64,000 bases of DNA from contig NZ_SIRR01000005.1 of NCBI RefSeq assembly GCF_011634895.1, forward strand, positions 1 to 64,000, read 5' to 3'. This document shows, one piece after another, positions 26,857 to 35,168 of the stretch (positions are counted from its first letter, which is position 1; each line of letters opens with the position of its first letter). The notes beneath the pieces were generated by a model. The model had not been told where the DNA came from, searched no databases, and was given only the letters and a program-made list of their open reading frames with translations. A program made the position numbers and the translations under genes. Origin of the DNA: Rheinheimera pleomorphica. GTDB lineage: Bacteria; Pseudomonadota; Gammaproteobacteria; Enterobacterales; Alteromonadaceae.

Positions 26857-28095
26857 GTGCAACAACTTTGTATTATCGGTGCCGGTATAGTGGGTTTGAG
26901 TAATGCGTTGTTTTTGCAGCAAGCCTGTGTTGACGTGCTGTTGATCGATGCCAAAGGTATTGCGCAGGGCTGCTCTGCCGGTAATGCCGGCCACTTTGCT
27001 ACCGAGCAGGTATTTGCGTTGGCCCAGCCGGCCCTGCTGGCCCAATTACCGGCGATGTTGTTAAATCCGCTTGGGCCACTGCATATCCGCGCCGGTTATT
27101 TACTGCAGGCGCTGCCCTGGTTTGCCCGCTTTGTCGCCAATATGCGTAAAAGCAAACGCGACGCCAACCACAAAGCGCTTAGCGCTTTAAACCATCACAG
27201 CCTGGCCAGCTGGCAAAAACTGCTGCATAGCTGCCAGCTAAGCCAGCAAATCCAATACCAGGGCGCGCTGCTGGTAAGCGAAAACCACAATTTAACGGCG
27301 TTAAAGCAGCAGTATCAGGCATACCGCGCCGCCGGCATCGACGTGCGCTGGTGCGACAAGCAGCAGCTACAACAACTGGAGCCAGCACTGGCCCCCGGGC
27401 TTGCCGGCGCGCTGGATTTTACTGAAGTCGCCCACAGCCAGGATCCGCTGGCCTTGTGTCAGCAGCTCTATCAGCAGTTTTGCCAGCTCGGTGGCCGCTA
27501 TCTGCAGACAGAGGTACGCCAGATAATACCGGGGCCGAAGCAACAACAACTGATCTGCAGCGACAGAGAAATTAACTGCCAGCAGCTAATTATTGCCGCC
27601 GGCGCCCATTCGGCGCACTTTACCCGCCAGTTAGGCTGGCCGGTGCCATTAGAAGCCGAGCGCGGCTATCACCTGATGCTTAAGTCTGTTGCGTTAAGCC
27701 GGCCGGTTAGCTCACTGGAGCGCAAATGCATTATGACGCCGATGCAACACGGCTTACGTTTAGCCGGTACTGCTGAATTTGCCGGCCTCAACGGCAAAGC
27801 CGATTATCAGCGCGCCACTGTACTGCAGCAACATGCGAACCAGTTATTGTGCCAGCGCACCGCCGCTTTGAGTGACAACACAATGGACACTGTCTGGGCC
27901 GGTAACCGGCCATCGCTACCCGACTCTTTGCCGGTGCTGGGCCCCTGCCCGCGCCACAGCGGTATTTATTACAACTTTGGCCACCAGCATCTGGGCTTAA
28001 CCCAGGCAGCATTTTCAGCCGAATTAATCAGCAGTTGTGTATTGAAACAGACGCCGGCGCTTGATCTGACACCGTTTCGGATCAATCGCTTCTGA
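26857..28095 (+). CDS. FAD-dependent D-hydroxyproline dehydrogenase (DadA-like)
   Basis: This 412-residue DAO-family flavoenzyme is predicted to oxidise cis-4-hydroxy-D-proline to 1-pyrroline-4-hydroxy-2-carboxylate. The FAD-binding GAGIVGLSNALFL (residues 8-20) and the C-terminal GNRPSLPDSLPVLG ... GHQHLGLTQA motif are present. It starts with GTG at 26857, preceded by TTGGAG. It is divergent from the deaminase operon across the site-1 operator and followed by the TonB receptor. Other D-amino acids are possible substrates; context favours D-hydroxyproline. Confidence 0.88.
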   Translation: MQQLCIIGAGIVGLSNALFLQQACVDVLLIDAKGIAQGCSAGNAGHFATEQVFALAQPALLAQLPAMLLNPLGPLHIRAGYLLQALPWFARFVANMRKSKRDANHKALSALNHHSLASWQKLLHSCQLSQQIQYQGALLVSENHNLTALKQQYQAYRAAGIDVRWCDKQQLQQLEPALAPGLAGALDFTEVAHSQDPLALCQQLYQQFCQLGGRYLQTEVRQIIPGPKQQQLICSDREINCQQLIIAAGAHSAHFTRQLGWPVPLEAERGYHLMLKSVALSRPVSSLERKCIMTPMQHGLRLAGTAEFAGLNGKADYQRATVLQQHANQLLCQRTAALSDNTMDTVWAGNRPSLPDSLPVLGPCPRHSGIYYNFGHQHLGLTQAAFSAELISSCVLKQTPALDLTPFRINRF

Positions 28096-28157
28096 ATTTT
28101 TTTCTGTCGCTAAGCGGCGGAATTTTTGCAGCTGTAGGCAAAAACCTTTAACCAAAA

Positions 28158-28173
28158 CTAAAATATACAATAT
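28158..28173. promoter_or_regulatory. Predicted GntR operator, site 2
   Basis: Read on the minus strand the 16-mer begins ATATTGTATA and matches the consensus at 12 of 16 bases: one perfect half and one weak half. It lies 16 bases before the TonB receptor ATG. Confidence 0.5.
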
Positions 28174-28189
28174 ACAGGAAGCAACAGAG

Positions 28190-31162
28190 ATGAAATTTAA
28201 CACAGGTAGCACCATCAGGCTGTCGGTACTGGCTTCTGCGATAGCCCTGACACTGTCGGCCAGCCCGGTACTGGCACAAGATAACACCACCGGCTTACTT
28301 AAAGGCACTATTAGTGCACAAAACGGCAACCAGCTGGCGGATGTGGTTATTACCCTGCGCCATCTGCAGCAAGGCTTTAGCCGTACCGTGCAAACCAACA
28401 GCAAAGGCGAGTATGTGCTGCGTGCGCTGCCGGTGGGCGAATACAGCGTTAGCGTAATGCACAATGGCAAACCGGTCATTGACGGAGAGCGCATCAATAT
28501 CAGCCTGGGCCAGGCAGTAACCTACGCACCGGTGCTGAGCAGCAGCGACAATATTGAAAAAATTGCCGTTATGGGCTCACGCGTGCAGCGTATTGACGTT
28601 AGCGACTCTACCGCTGGCCTGACCTTTGATGATGCCACGCTGGAGCAAATGCCGGTGAATACCGGTTTTGAAAATATCGCCCTGCTAACACCGGGTGTAG
28701 CACGCAGCTCTGAATTTAAAGCCTCCAGCTTTGGCGGCGCCTCGGCGGCAGAAAACGGCTACTTTTTAAATGGTATGAATATCAGCGCCCTGCGTACCGG
28801 CATCGGCTCTATCGATTTACCCTGGGAAGCCATAGCGCAAACTCAGGTCAAAACCGGCGGCATTTCAGCAGAATATGACCGCTTTATTGGCGGTGTGGTC
28901 AATGCCGTATCAAAAACCGGTGGTAACGATACCCGCTTTGGCGCCGAGCTGCGCTTTGATCCGGCCGCGCTGCATTCAGCGCACGATACGGTGTATAACC
29001 CCAGCGGCAGCATCTCAATTAATAACAAAGACTTTGAAGCTGAATTTTATGAAGCCAATGTCTGGGCCAGTGGCGCCCTGATAGAAGATAAACTCTTTAT
29101 CTATGCCCTGTTTAACCCAAGAAAATTTCAGTCGCAATATGCCAACAGTGCCGCCACTGTATTTACCGAATATGAAAAAGACGACAGCCGCTGGTTTGTT
29201 AATATGGACTGGTACATCAGTGATGACCATGTCGTCACCTTTACTGCTCTGGATAACAGCGCTAAGCTGCGTTACGACAACTATGGCTGGGATCAGCAGC
29301 AAGGCAAAGGCGAGGCAAGCGGTGTCACTAAAAGCACCTCTGGCGGTACTATGTACTCGGCGCGTTATCAGGGCTTTATAACCGACGATTTCTCTGTTTC
29401 GGCTACGCTGGGCCGGCTGGAAGACTCAACCGACACTGTTCCAACCAACCGCCTGCCCGGTATTTGGGATTACGTTAACCTGAACGGCCAGCGCTATGGT
29501 GACTGGACGACCAGCAACCTGATCAGCGAAACCTATCAGCGCGACCAGTTCCGCCTCGACTTTACTTACTTGCTGGATAATCACACCCTGCAATTTGGTT
29601 TAGACAGCGAAAAACTCAGTGTCGATTATCTGGAATATCAAAACGGCGTCGATGAAGCCCGTGGTTGGTGGGAATACCGCACCTATGTCGCCATACCGCG
29701 CATTGGTTTGGATGCCGGCACTTATGTGATGCGGCGCCAGCGCGACACCGGCGGTAAAACCGAAGTGAACTCGATGGCGTTTTACCTGCAGGACAGCTGG
29801 CAAATTAACGATAATCTGGTGTTAAACGCCGGCTTGCGTTACAGCAGCTTTGAAAACACCGCCACCACAGGTAAAAGCTATGTTGAGCTGGACGACCAGC
29901 TGGCCCCTCGCGTGCAGTTAATCTGGGACCCCAACGGCAACGGCGACAGTAAACTGTTTGCCACCTTTGGCCGCTATTTCCAGCCGGTTTCGGCCAATAT
30001 GAATATCAAACAAGCCAGCGGCCAGCGCGATGTGTATAACTACTATTTGCCTGATCAGTTAAACAGCGATGGCAGCCTGGTGCTGGGTGCCGATGGCGCG
30101 CCAAGCCACGGTGCCCTGGTGGCGACCAACGTGGTGCAAAGTGGCGCGGTAGATGTGGAGCGTATCGCCGCCGACAACCTGGGGCCGATGTATTCTGACG
30201 AGTTTACTCTGGGTTATGAAAGCCAGTTCAGTGACCGCTTAAAAGGCGGCGTGCGTTTTGTCTACCGCAACCTGAAACAATCAATTGAAGACAGTGACTT
30301 AGGGCCGGTTGTCGCGCAGTGGCTTGAGCAGAACAATATTGCCAACAATGCCAACGAATACTACTTCTATACGCTGATTAATCCGGGTAAAAACGTCACC
30401 TTCCATTACGATTTTGATCTGGATGGCACTAAAGAAACCGTAGCGCTATCGGCAGATGACTTACGGCTGCCAAAACCGGAGCGTAAATATCTGGCCTGGG
30501 AATTTACCCTGGATGGCAAACCGACAGACGATTTGCAGCTGTGGTTTTCATACGTCTGGTCACATAACTGGGGCATGACAGAAGGTCTGGTACGCACCGA
30601 TAACGGCCAGGCCGATCCGGGCTGGACCACCTCGTACGACTATGCCGATTTAATGGACCACGCCGCAGGTAACCTGCCGAATGATCACCGCCATGCCTTT
30701 AAACTCAGCGGGGTTTATGACATAAGCGACAACTGGGCACTGGGCTTTGTTGCCCGGGCCACCTCAGGCGCGCCACTAAACAAGTTTAGTATTCACCCCA
30801 CCGGTGTCGACAGCTGCGCTGAGCCCAGCCTGTGGGCCGACTGGTGTGCCAGCCAGTGGTACGATGAAAGCTCGTTTTACGACTGGGACGGCACCCCGGC
30901 ACCACGCGGCTCGGCCGGCCGGCTGGACTGGTTATATGAGTTTGACCTGAGCCTGACCTACCAGCGAGAGCTGGGTGATGGCGATTTATCGGTTAAAGCC
31001 ACGGTGTTTAACCTGTTTAACTTTGACACGCCGCTAAGCGTGAACGAAGTGGCGCAAATTACCCAGACCGACAACAGCTTTGCCGCTAATCCGGACTGGA
31101 ACACCGCCACCGGCCTGCAAACTAACCGCACCGTGTCCTTAGTGGTGCGTTACCAATTCTAG
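28190..31162 (+). CDS. TonB-dependent receptor with carboxypeptidase-regulatory-like N-domain
   Basis: This 990-residue outer-membrane gated channel has a signal peptide (about residues 1-29, ending SPVLAQ), a carboxypeptidase-regulatory-like beta domain (TTGLLKGTISAQNGNQLADV ... LRALPVGEYSVSV, about 30-105), a TonB-box-like IEKIAVMGSR (about 123-132), a plug (LPWEAIAQTQVKTGGISAEY) and a long barrel ending in VVRYQF with a terminal Phe. This Oar-like architecture is common for peptide or protein-derived ligands. Located inside the collagen island behind an operator half-site, it is a candidate importer of collagen oligopeptides. Confidence 0.92.
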   Translation: MKFNTGSTIRLSVLASAIALTLSASPVLAQDNTTGLLKGTISAQNGNQLADVVITLRHLQQGFSRTVQTNSKGEYVLRALPVGEYSVSVMHNGKPVIDGERINISLGQAVTYAPVLSSSDNIEKIAVMGSRVQRIDVSDSTAGLTFDDATLEQMPVNTGFENIALLTPGVARSSEFKASSFGGASAAENGYFLNGMNISALRTGIGSIDLPWEAIAQTQVKTGGISAEYDRFIGGVVNAVSKTGGNDTRFGAELRFDPAALHSAHDTVYNPSGSISINNKDFEAEFYEANVWASGALIEDKLFIYALFNPRKFQSQYANSAATVFTEYEKDDSRWFVNMDWYISDDHVVTFTALDNSAKLRYDNYGWDQQQGKGEASGVTKSTSGGTMYSARYQGFITDDFSVSATLGRLEDSTDTVPTNRLPGIWDYVNLNGQRYGDWTTSNLISETYQRDQFRLDFTYLLDNHTLQFGLDSEKLSVDYLEYQNGVDEARGWWEYRTYVAIPRIGLDAGTYVMRRQRDTGGKTEVNSMAFYLQDSWQINDNLVLNAGLRYSSFENTATTGKSYVELDDQLAPRVQLIWDPNGNGDSKLFATFGRYFQPVSANMNIKQASGQRDVYNYYLPDQLNSDGSLVLGADGAPSHGALVATNVVQSGAVDVERIAADNLGPMYSDEFTLGYESQFSDRLKGGVRFVYRNLKQSIEDSDLGPVVAQWLEQNNIANNANEYYFYTLINPGKNVTFHYDFDLDGTKETVALSADDLRLPKPERKYLAWEFTLDGKPTDDLQLWFSYVWSHNWGMTEGLVRTDNGQADPGWTTSYDYADLMDHAAGNLPNDHRHAFKLSGVYDISDNWALGFVARATSGAPLNKFSIHPTGVDSCAEPSLWADWCASQWYDESSFYDWDGTPAPRGSAGRLDWLYEFDLSLTYQRELGDGDLSVKATVFNLFNFDTPLSVNEVAQITQTDNSFAANPDWNTATGLQTNRTVSLVVRYQF

Positions 31163-31234
31163 CCTGACGGCAAAACCACACCTATTAGGCGGGATAGCTG
31201 CGCCAGCAGCGCCCGCCTTGTGTTCAGTTAACCG

Positions 31235-32662
31235 ATGAATGCGGACCTTGTCATTATGCAAGCAAACTCAACTGACTGCTTTGGCCACCCCAAAGGCCTG
31301 TTTTTACTGTTTGGCACCGAAATGTGGGAGCGTTTTTCCTATTACGCTATGCGCGCATTACTGGTGCTTTATCTGGTTGATCACGTTCAGGCGCAGGGCG
31401 GCGGCCTGGGCTGGGATCATGCCAGTGCGCTTAAACTGTACGGTAGCTTTACCATGCTGGTGTATGTTACGCCGCTTATTGGCGGCTGGCTGGCCGACAA
31501 CTGGCTGGGGCAGCGCAGTGCCATTCTGGCCGGCGCCGTATTAATGGCGCTGGGCCAGTTTTGTCTGGCGTTGCCGCATAGCTGGTTTGCTTCACCACTG
31601 CCGGCATTCTACACTGGCCTGGCCCTGCTGGTGGCCGGTAACGGCTTGTTTAAGCCCAATATTTCTACCATGGTTGGCGAGCTGTACTCAGCGGCAGACC
31701 GTCGCCGTGACAGTGCCTTTACCGTGTTTTACCTCGGTATTAACGCCGGTATGTTTTTAGCCGGTATTGCCGTCGGCATTACCATTGACGCCTTTGGCTA
31801 TCAGCAAAATGGTGAGCTGGTGCGCAACTATCAGGCGGGCTTTTTGCTGGCCGGTATCGGCATGTTATTGGCGCTGCTATTGCAACTAAGCCTGGCCAGA
31901 CCGCTACTCGGTGCCATTGGTACTGAGCCGGCAGCACGCAAAGCCCGGCGTTTACAGCCAGAGCAAAATACACGCCTGAGCACAGAAGAAATTGACCGGC
32001 TTAAGGTATTACTGGTGATGGGGCTCTTTACCATCATCTTCTGGGCCGGTTTTGAGCAGGCCGGTGGCCTGATGAATATCTACGCCGACCGTTTTACCGA
32101 GCGCAGTGTCGGCAACTGGCAGATTAACCCGACTTACTTTCAGTCGCTTAACCCCTTGTTTATTTTAATTTTTGCCCCGCTGATGGCGGCCTTGTGGTTG
32201 AAACTGGGTAAAGCCGGGCCCAATTCGCCGGTAAAATTTGCGCTGGGGTTACTGCTTTTAGGGCTGGGCTTTTTATTTATGGTTGGTGCCAGTTGGCAAG
32301 CCAGCCCGCAACTTGGTGGCGATGGCAAAGCCAGCTTATGGTGGCTGGTGCTGGCCTATTTGTTTTTTACCCTGGGCGAGCTGTGCATATCACCTATTGG
32401 TTTAGCTCTGGTATGCAAGCTGGCACCGCTTCGGGTGGTATCGCTGTTAATGGGTGCCTGGTATCTGTTTCTGGCCGCCGCCAACAAACTGGCCGGCCTG
32501 ATTGGCGCTTTGGTTGGCTCTGGTAGCGCCGATAATGACCAGCAGATGCTGAGCAATGCTCTGGCAATCTTCGGTGGCTTTAGCCTGACGGCGATACTGG
32601 CCGCGCTGTTGCTGTATCTGCTGGCCGATAAACTGGTGCACTGGATGCACCGCAAAGACTAA
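31235..32662 (+). CDS. POT-family proton-coupled di/tripeptide transporter
   Basis: This 475-residue inner-membrane carrier takes up di- and tripeptides with protons. The family signature FGTEMWERFSYYAMRALLVLY includes the proton-coupling ExxER-type motif in helix 1. GNGLFKPNISTMVGELY and FYLGINAGMF are the other conserved POT motifs. About 12-14 helices are visible. It follows the TonB receptor on the same strand with 72 bases between and is probably co-transcribed; together they would carry collagen peptides across both membranes. Confidence 0.93.
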   Translation: MNADLVIMQANSTDCFGHPKGLFLLFGTEMWERFSYYAMRALLVLYLVDHVQAQGGGLGWDHASALKLYGSFTMLVYVTPLIGGWLADNWLGQRSAILAGAVLMALGQFCLALPHSWFASPLPAFYTGLALLVAGNGLFKPNISTMVGELYSAADRRRDSAFTVFYLGINAGMFLAGIAVGITIDAFGYQQNGELVRNYQAGFLLAGIGMLLALLLQLSLARPLLGAIGTEPAARKARRLQPEQNTRLSTEEIDRLKVLLVMGLFTIIFWAGFEQAGGLMNIYADRFTERSVGNWQINPTYFQSLNPLFILIFAPLMAALWLKLGKAGPNSPVKFALGLLLLGLGFLFMVGASWQASPQLGGDGKASLWWLVLAYLFFTLGELCISPIGLALVCKLAPLRVVSLLMGAWYLFLAAANKLAGLIGALVGSGSADNDQQMLSNALAIFGGFSLTAILAALLLYLLADKLVHWMHRKD

Positions 32663-32668
32663 GCACAT

Positions 32669-32693
32669 AGGGCGCAGCCTGCTGCTGCGCCCT
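32669..32693. terminator. Bidirectional terminator hairpin
   Basis: A perfect 9-bp stem (AGGGCGCAG / CTGCGCCCT) with a 7-base loop lies between the convergent POT and S9 peptidase genes. No clear T-tract is present, so efficiency is uncertain. Confidence 0.6.
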
Positions 32694-32700
32694 CATCGTG

Positions 32701-34941
32701 TTAGTTATTGCTTAGCTGAAAAAACGCCGGTGGCGCTTTGCCAACCAGGTGCTGCACAAAATAGTCCCAGCGCCGGCGGGTAAAGTAGCTGTCTTCGCGC
32801 AAGTCATGGTCTTTATTCGCCAACAGCAGTAAGTCGACATCGCGGTTAGCAGCCTGGATCGCAGCCGCCAGTCTGAAGCTATTGGCCGGGTTAACGTTGT
32901 TATCCAGATCGCCGGTAGCCAGTAACAACTTGCCGTTTAGCTGATGCGCCAGCGTCATATTGTTGTTGCTGTCGTATTGCGTACCTTCATCTGGCATGCC
33001 CATCCACATTTCCGGCCACCAGGCTTTTGACATGCGGTGATCATGGTTACCGGCCGAAGACACCGCTACTTTGTAAACATCGCCATATTTTAATACTGCT
33101 CTGGCCGCATCATAACCGCCAGCAGAGTGACCGTAAGCGCCCACCCGGTTTAAATCCAGATATGGCCGTTTTGCTGCCAGCTGTTTCAGGCCGCTTAGGT
33201 AATCCGGCCCGCCGATATCGCCAAGGTTTTTATAGCTGTGCAAATGAAACGCCCGCGAGCGGTGCGCGGTGCCAAGCGGATCTAAATTCAGCACCACAAT
33301 CCCCAGCTGAGCAATGGGTGTCTCAGTATTGGCAAAGGCGCGGGAGAAACGCTTGGCACTGACAATGGTATGCGGGCCGGCATACATATGTTGCACCACG
33401 GCGTAGCGTTTGGCCGGGTCAAAGTTAACCGGTTTATACAGCAGGCCGTATAGCGGCGTTTTACCATCCCGTGCCAGCACAGTAACAGGCTCGGGTGGTT
33501 GCCAGCCGGTAGCACGCAGCGCGCTGTCATCGGCCACGGCCAGAGTTTCCAGCACTTGGCCATCCATGCTCTGGCGCACGGTGCTGACGGTGGGCAAATC
33601 AACCCGGGAGTAGCTGTCGTAAAAATATTGCCAGTCTGGTGACACACTGACCTGATGATCGGCATATTCCGGCGTTAACAGCGTCAGCTCAGTGCCATCG
33701 AGCTTAATACGGTACAAGTAACGAAAGTACGGATCGCCACTCTCACGGCCGGACGCCGAGAAATACAGCTGCCGGTTTGCTTTATCAATACCATGCAGCT
33801 GGCGCACAACAAAGTCGCCGCGGGTCAGTTGCTGCGTTGTGCCATCGGCGTGCTGCAGATATAAATGGTTCCAGCCATCGCGCTCCGAGCTAAACACAAA
33901 CTGTCCGCCATCCAGCCAGGCGATGTCATGTTTGGCATAATCGAGAAACTGCTCGCTGCGCTCCTGCCACTTGATGCTTGCCGCTCCTGTCGGGAGGATC
34001 TGCCACAGCGTCAGTGCCCGCATGCCACGATCGCGCGCCACCAGATAAAAAAAGCCGTCCGGGTGCCAGCTGACATCGCCCCAGTTTTGCGTAGTTTCCA
34101 GCGGCGGTAGCTGAGTCATGCTAACTTTGCCGTTTTGCGTATTGACTATCGCCAGTTGATAGTGCGAGCGCTGATCATCGCCCGGCAAGGCGCGCTTATA
34201 GGAATGCAGCACGGCGCTGTAGCCCTGCTGTGGCAGGTTTTGTAACATATGCAGCGTCGGCATAGTACGGCGGTCCAGCACAAAGGTCGCAGCAAAGCGG
34301 CTATCGTCTGACCAGACAAAGCGGCTGCTGCGTTTAGGTGGCTGTGCTACGCCATTTAACGCGTCCAGTTGATACCAGTCATTTAATTCGCCCCAGGCAT
34401 AATCGGCACTGCCATCTGTGGTTAGTTGCTGTGTCTGCCCCGAGTTAACATCGGTCAGCTGCAGATTATGCGCCACACTATCAAGCTGCCAGCGCTGATC
34501 CGGAGACTTCACCGCTGTTGGCGCTACCACTATCTGACACTGATACGCCGAAGCCAGCTGACAATGCCAGCTTTGCTGCTGGTATTGCAACCTCGCCTGC
34601 CAGTGCTGTTCAGTGCGGTTAAGTGTTAGATTAAGTTTATCTACATCCAGCGCGTCATCTGCCGCCAGAGCGCGCGCAAGCTCAGCCATATTTAGCTGCT
34701 GCGGCGCCTGCTGCAAACTGTCGGCAAAGTAAAAGCGCCGGCCATCGGTTTCTTGCCGGCTAAACCAATAACCTTGCTGTTGCCAGTAAAACGGCAGTTC
34801 GGCATTGCGTACCAGTGGCCGCACCTTGGGGTAAAAAAACTGCGCCGCCTGCTGGTAGGCAGCCTGCATAGCGGGTGACTCAGCCGCAACCACCGGCATT
34901 ACTATTAACGCGACTGTCAGCTGTACATATCTGGCTAACAT
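32701..34941 (-). CDS. Exported S9 (DPP-IV family) serine peptidase
   Basis: This 746-residue exported peptidase is predicted to release dipeptides, often X-Pro, from peptide N-termini in the periplasm. It has a signal peptide (residues 1-19, ending VVAAE), a beta-propeller DPPIV_N domain (about 100-480) and an alpha/beta-hydrolase domain with nucleophile Ser in GHSAGG, Asp in TGDLDNNVNP and His in NKDHDLRED. The start is placed at 34941 because TTAGGAGTGAGT precedes it and the signal peptide begins there; the longer frame to 35013 crosses the predicted operator. Exact P1 preference is not provable here. Confidence 0.9.
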   Translation of the reverse strand: MLARYVQLTVALIVMPVVAAESPAMQAAYQQAAQFFYPKVRPLVRNAELPFYWQQQGYWFSRQETDGRRFYFADSLQQAPQQLNMAELARALAADDALDVDKLNLTLNRTEQHWQARLQYQQQSWHCQLASAYQCQIVVAPTAVKSPDQRWQLDSVAHNLQLTDVNSGQTQQLTTDGSADYAWGELNDWYQLDALNGVAQPPKRSSRFVWSDDSRFAATFVLDRRTMPTLHMLQNLPQQGYSAVLHSYKRALPGDDQRSHYQLAIVNTQNGKVSMTQLPPLETTQNWGDVSWHPDGFFYLVARDRGMRALTLWQILPTGAASIKWQERSEQFLDYAKHDIAWLDGGQFVFSSERDGWNHLYLQHADGTTQQLTRGDFVVRQLHGIDKANRQLYFSASGRESGDPYFRYLYRIKLDGTELTLLTPEYADHQVSVSPDWQYFYDSYSRVDLPTVSTVRQSMDGQVLETLAVADDSALRATGWQPPEPVTVLARDGKTPLYGLLYKPVNFDPAKRYAVVQHMYAGPHTIVSAKRFSRAFANTETPIAQLGIVVLNLDPLGTAHRSRAFHLHSYKNLGDIGGPDYLSGLKQLAAKRPYLDLNRVGAYGHSAGGYDAARAVLKYGDVYKVAVSSAGNHDHRMSKAWWPEMWMGMPDEGTQYDSNNNMTLAHQLNGKLLLATGDLDNNVNPANSFRLAAAIQAANRDVDLLLLANKDHDLREDSYFTRRRWDYFVQHLVGKAPPAFFQLSNN

Positions 34942-34986
34942 ACTCACTCCTAATATAAAAATGGCATTAGAGCATAGCAACACCCA

Positions 34987-35002
34987 CATATGTATACAAT
35001 AT
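34987..35002. promoter_or_regulatory. Predicted GntR operator, site 3
   Basis: CATATGTATACAATAT matches the consensus at 12 of 16 bases, including the whole right half and central GTATAC. It lies 45 bases before the S9 peptidase start in the S9/collagenase divergent region. Confidence 0.6.
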
Positions 35003-35083
35003 CCATTATGCAATTTACCTATTCTGGTTAGTTCAAAAAAGCAGCGATAATCCCGGAATGTATAAGCAAACAGTCTTAATGGG

Positions 35084-35099
35084 ATATTGTATACAGTAT
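35084..35099. promoter_or_regulatory. Predicted GntR operator, site 4
   Basis: ATATTGTATACAGTAT matches the consensus at 15 of 16 bases. It lies 69 bases before the collagenase ATG, in the same divergent region as site 3, placed to control the collagenase. Confidence 0.75.
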
Positions 35100-35168
35100 T
35101 CTTTACGTTTAAATTACAAAAGCCGGCGATGGCGAGAACAACAACAATTTAATGCACAGGAACCAGAC

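Noticed and set aside
34942-35013. Longer N-terminus for the S9 peptidase
   Set aside because: It crosses a predicted operator and places residues before a complete signal peptide with an AGGAG site.
35058-35168. Upstream extension of the collagenase frame as coding
   Set aside because: It contains the palindromic operator, gives non-family residues before a clear signal peptide, and the downstream ATG has a ribosome binding site.
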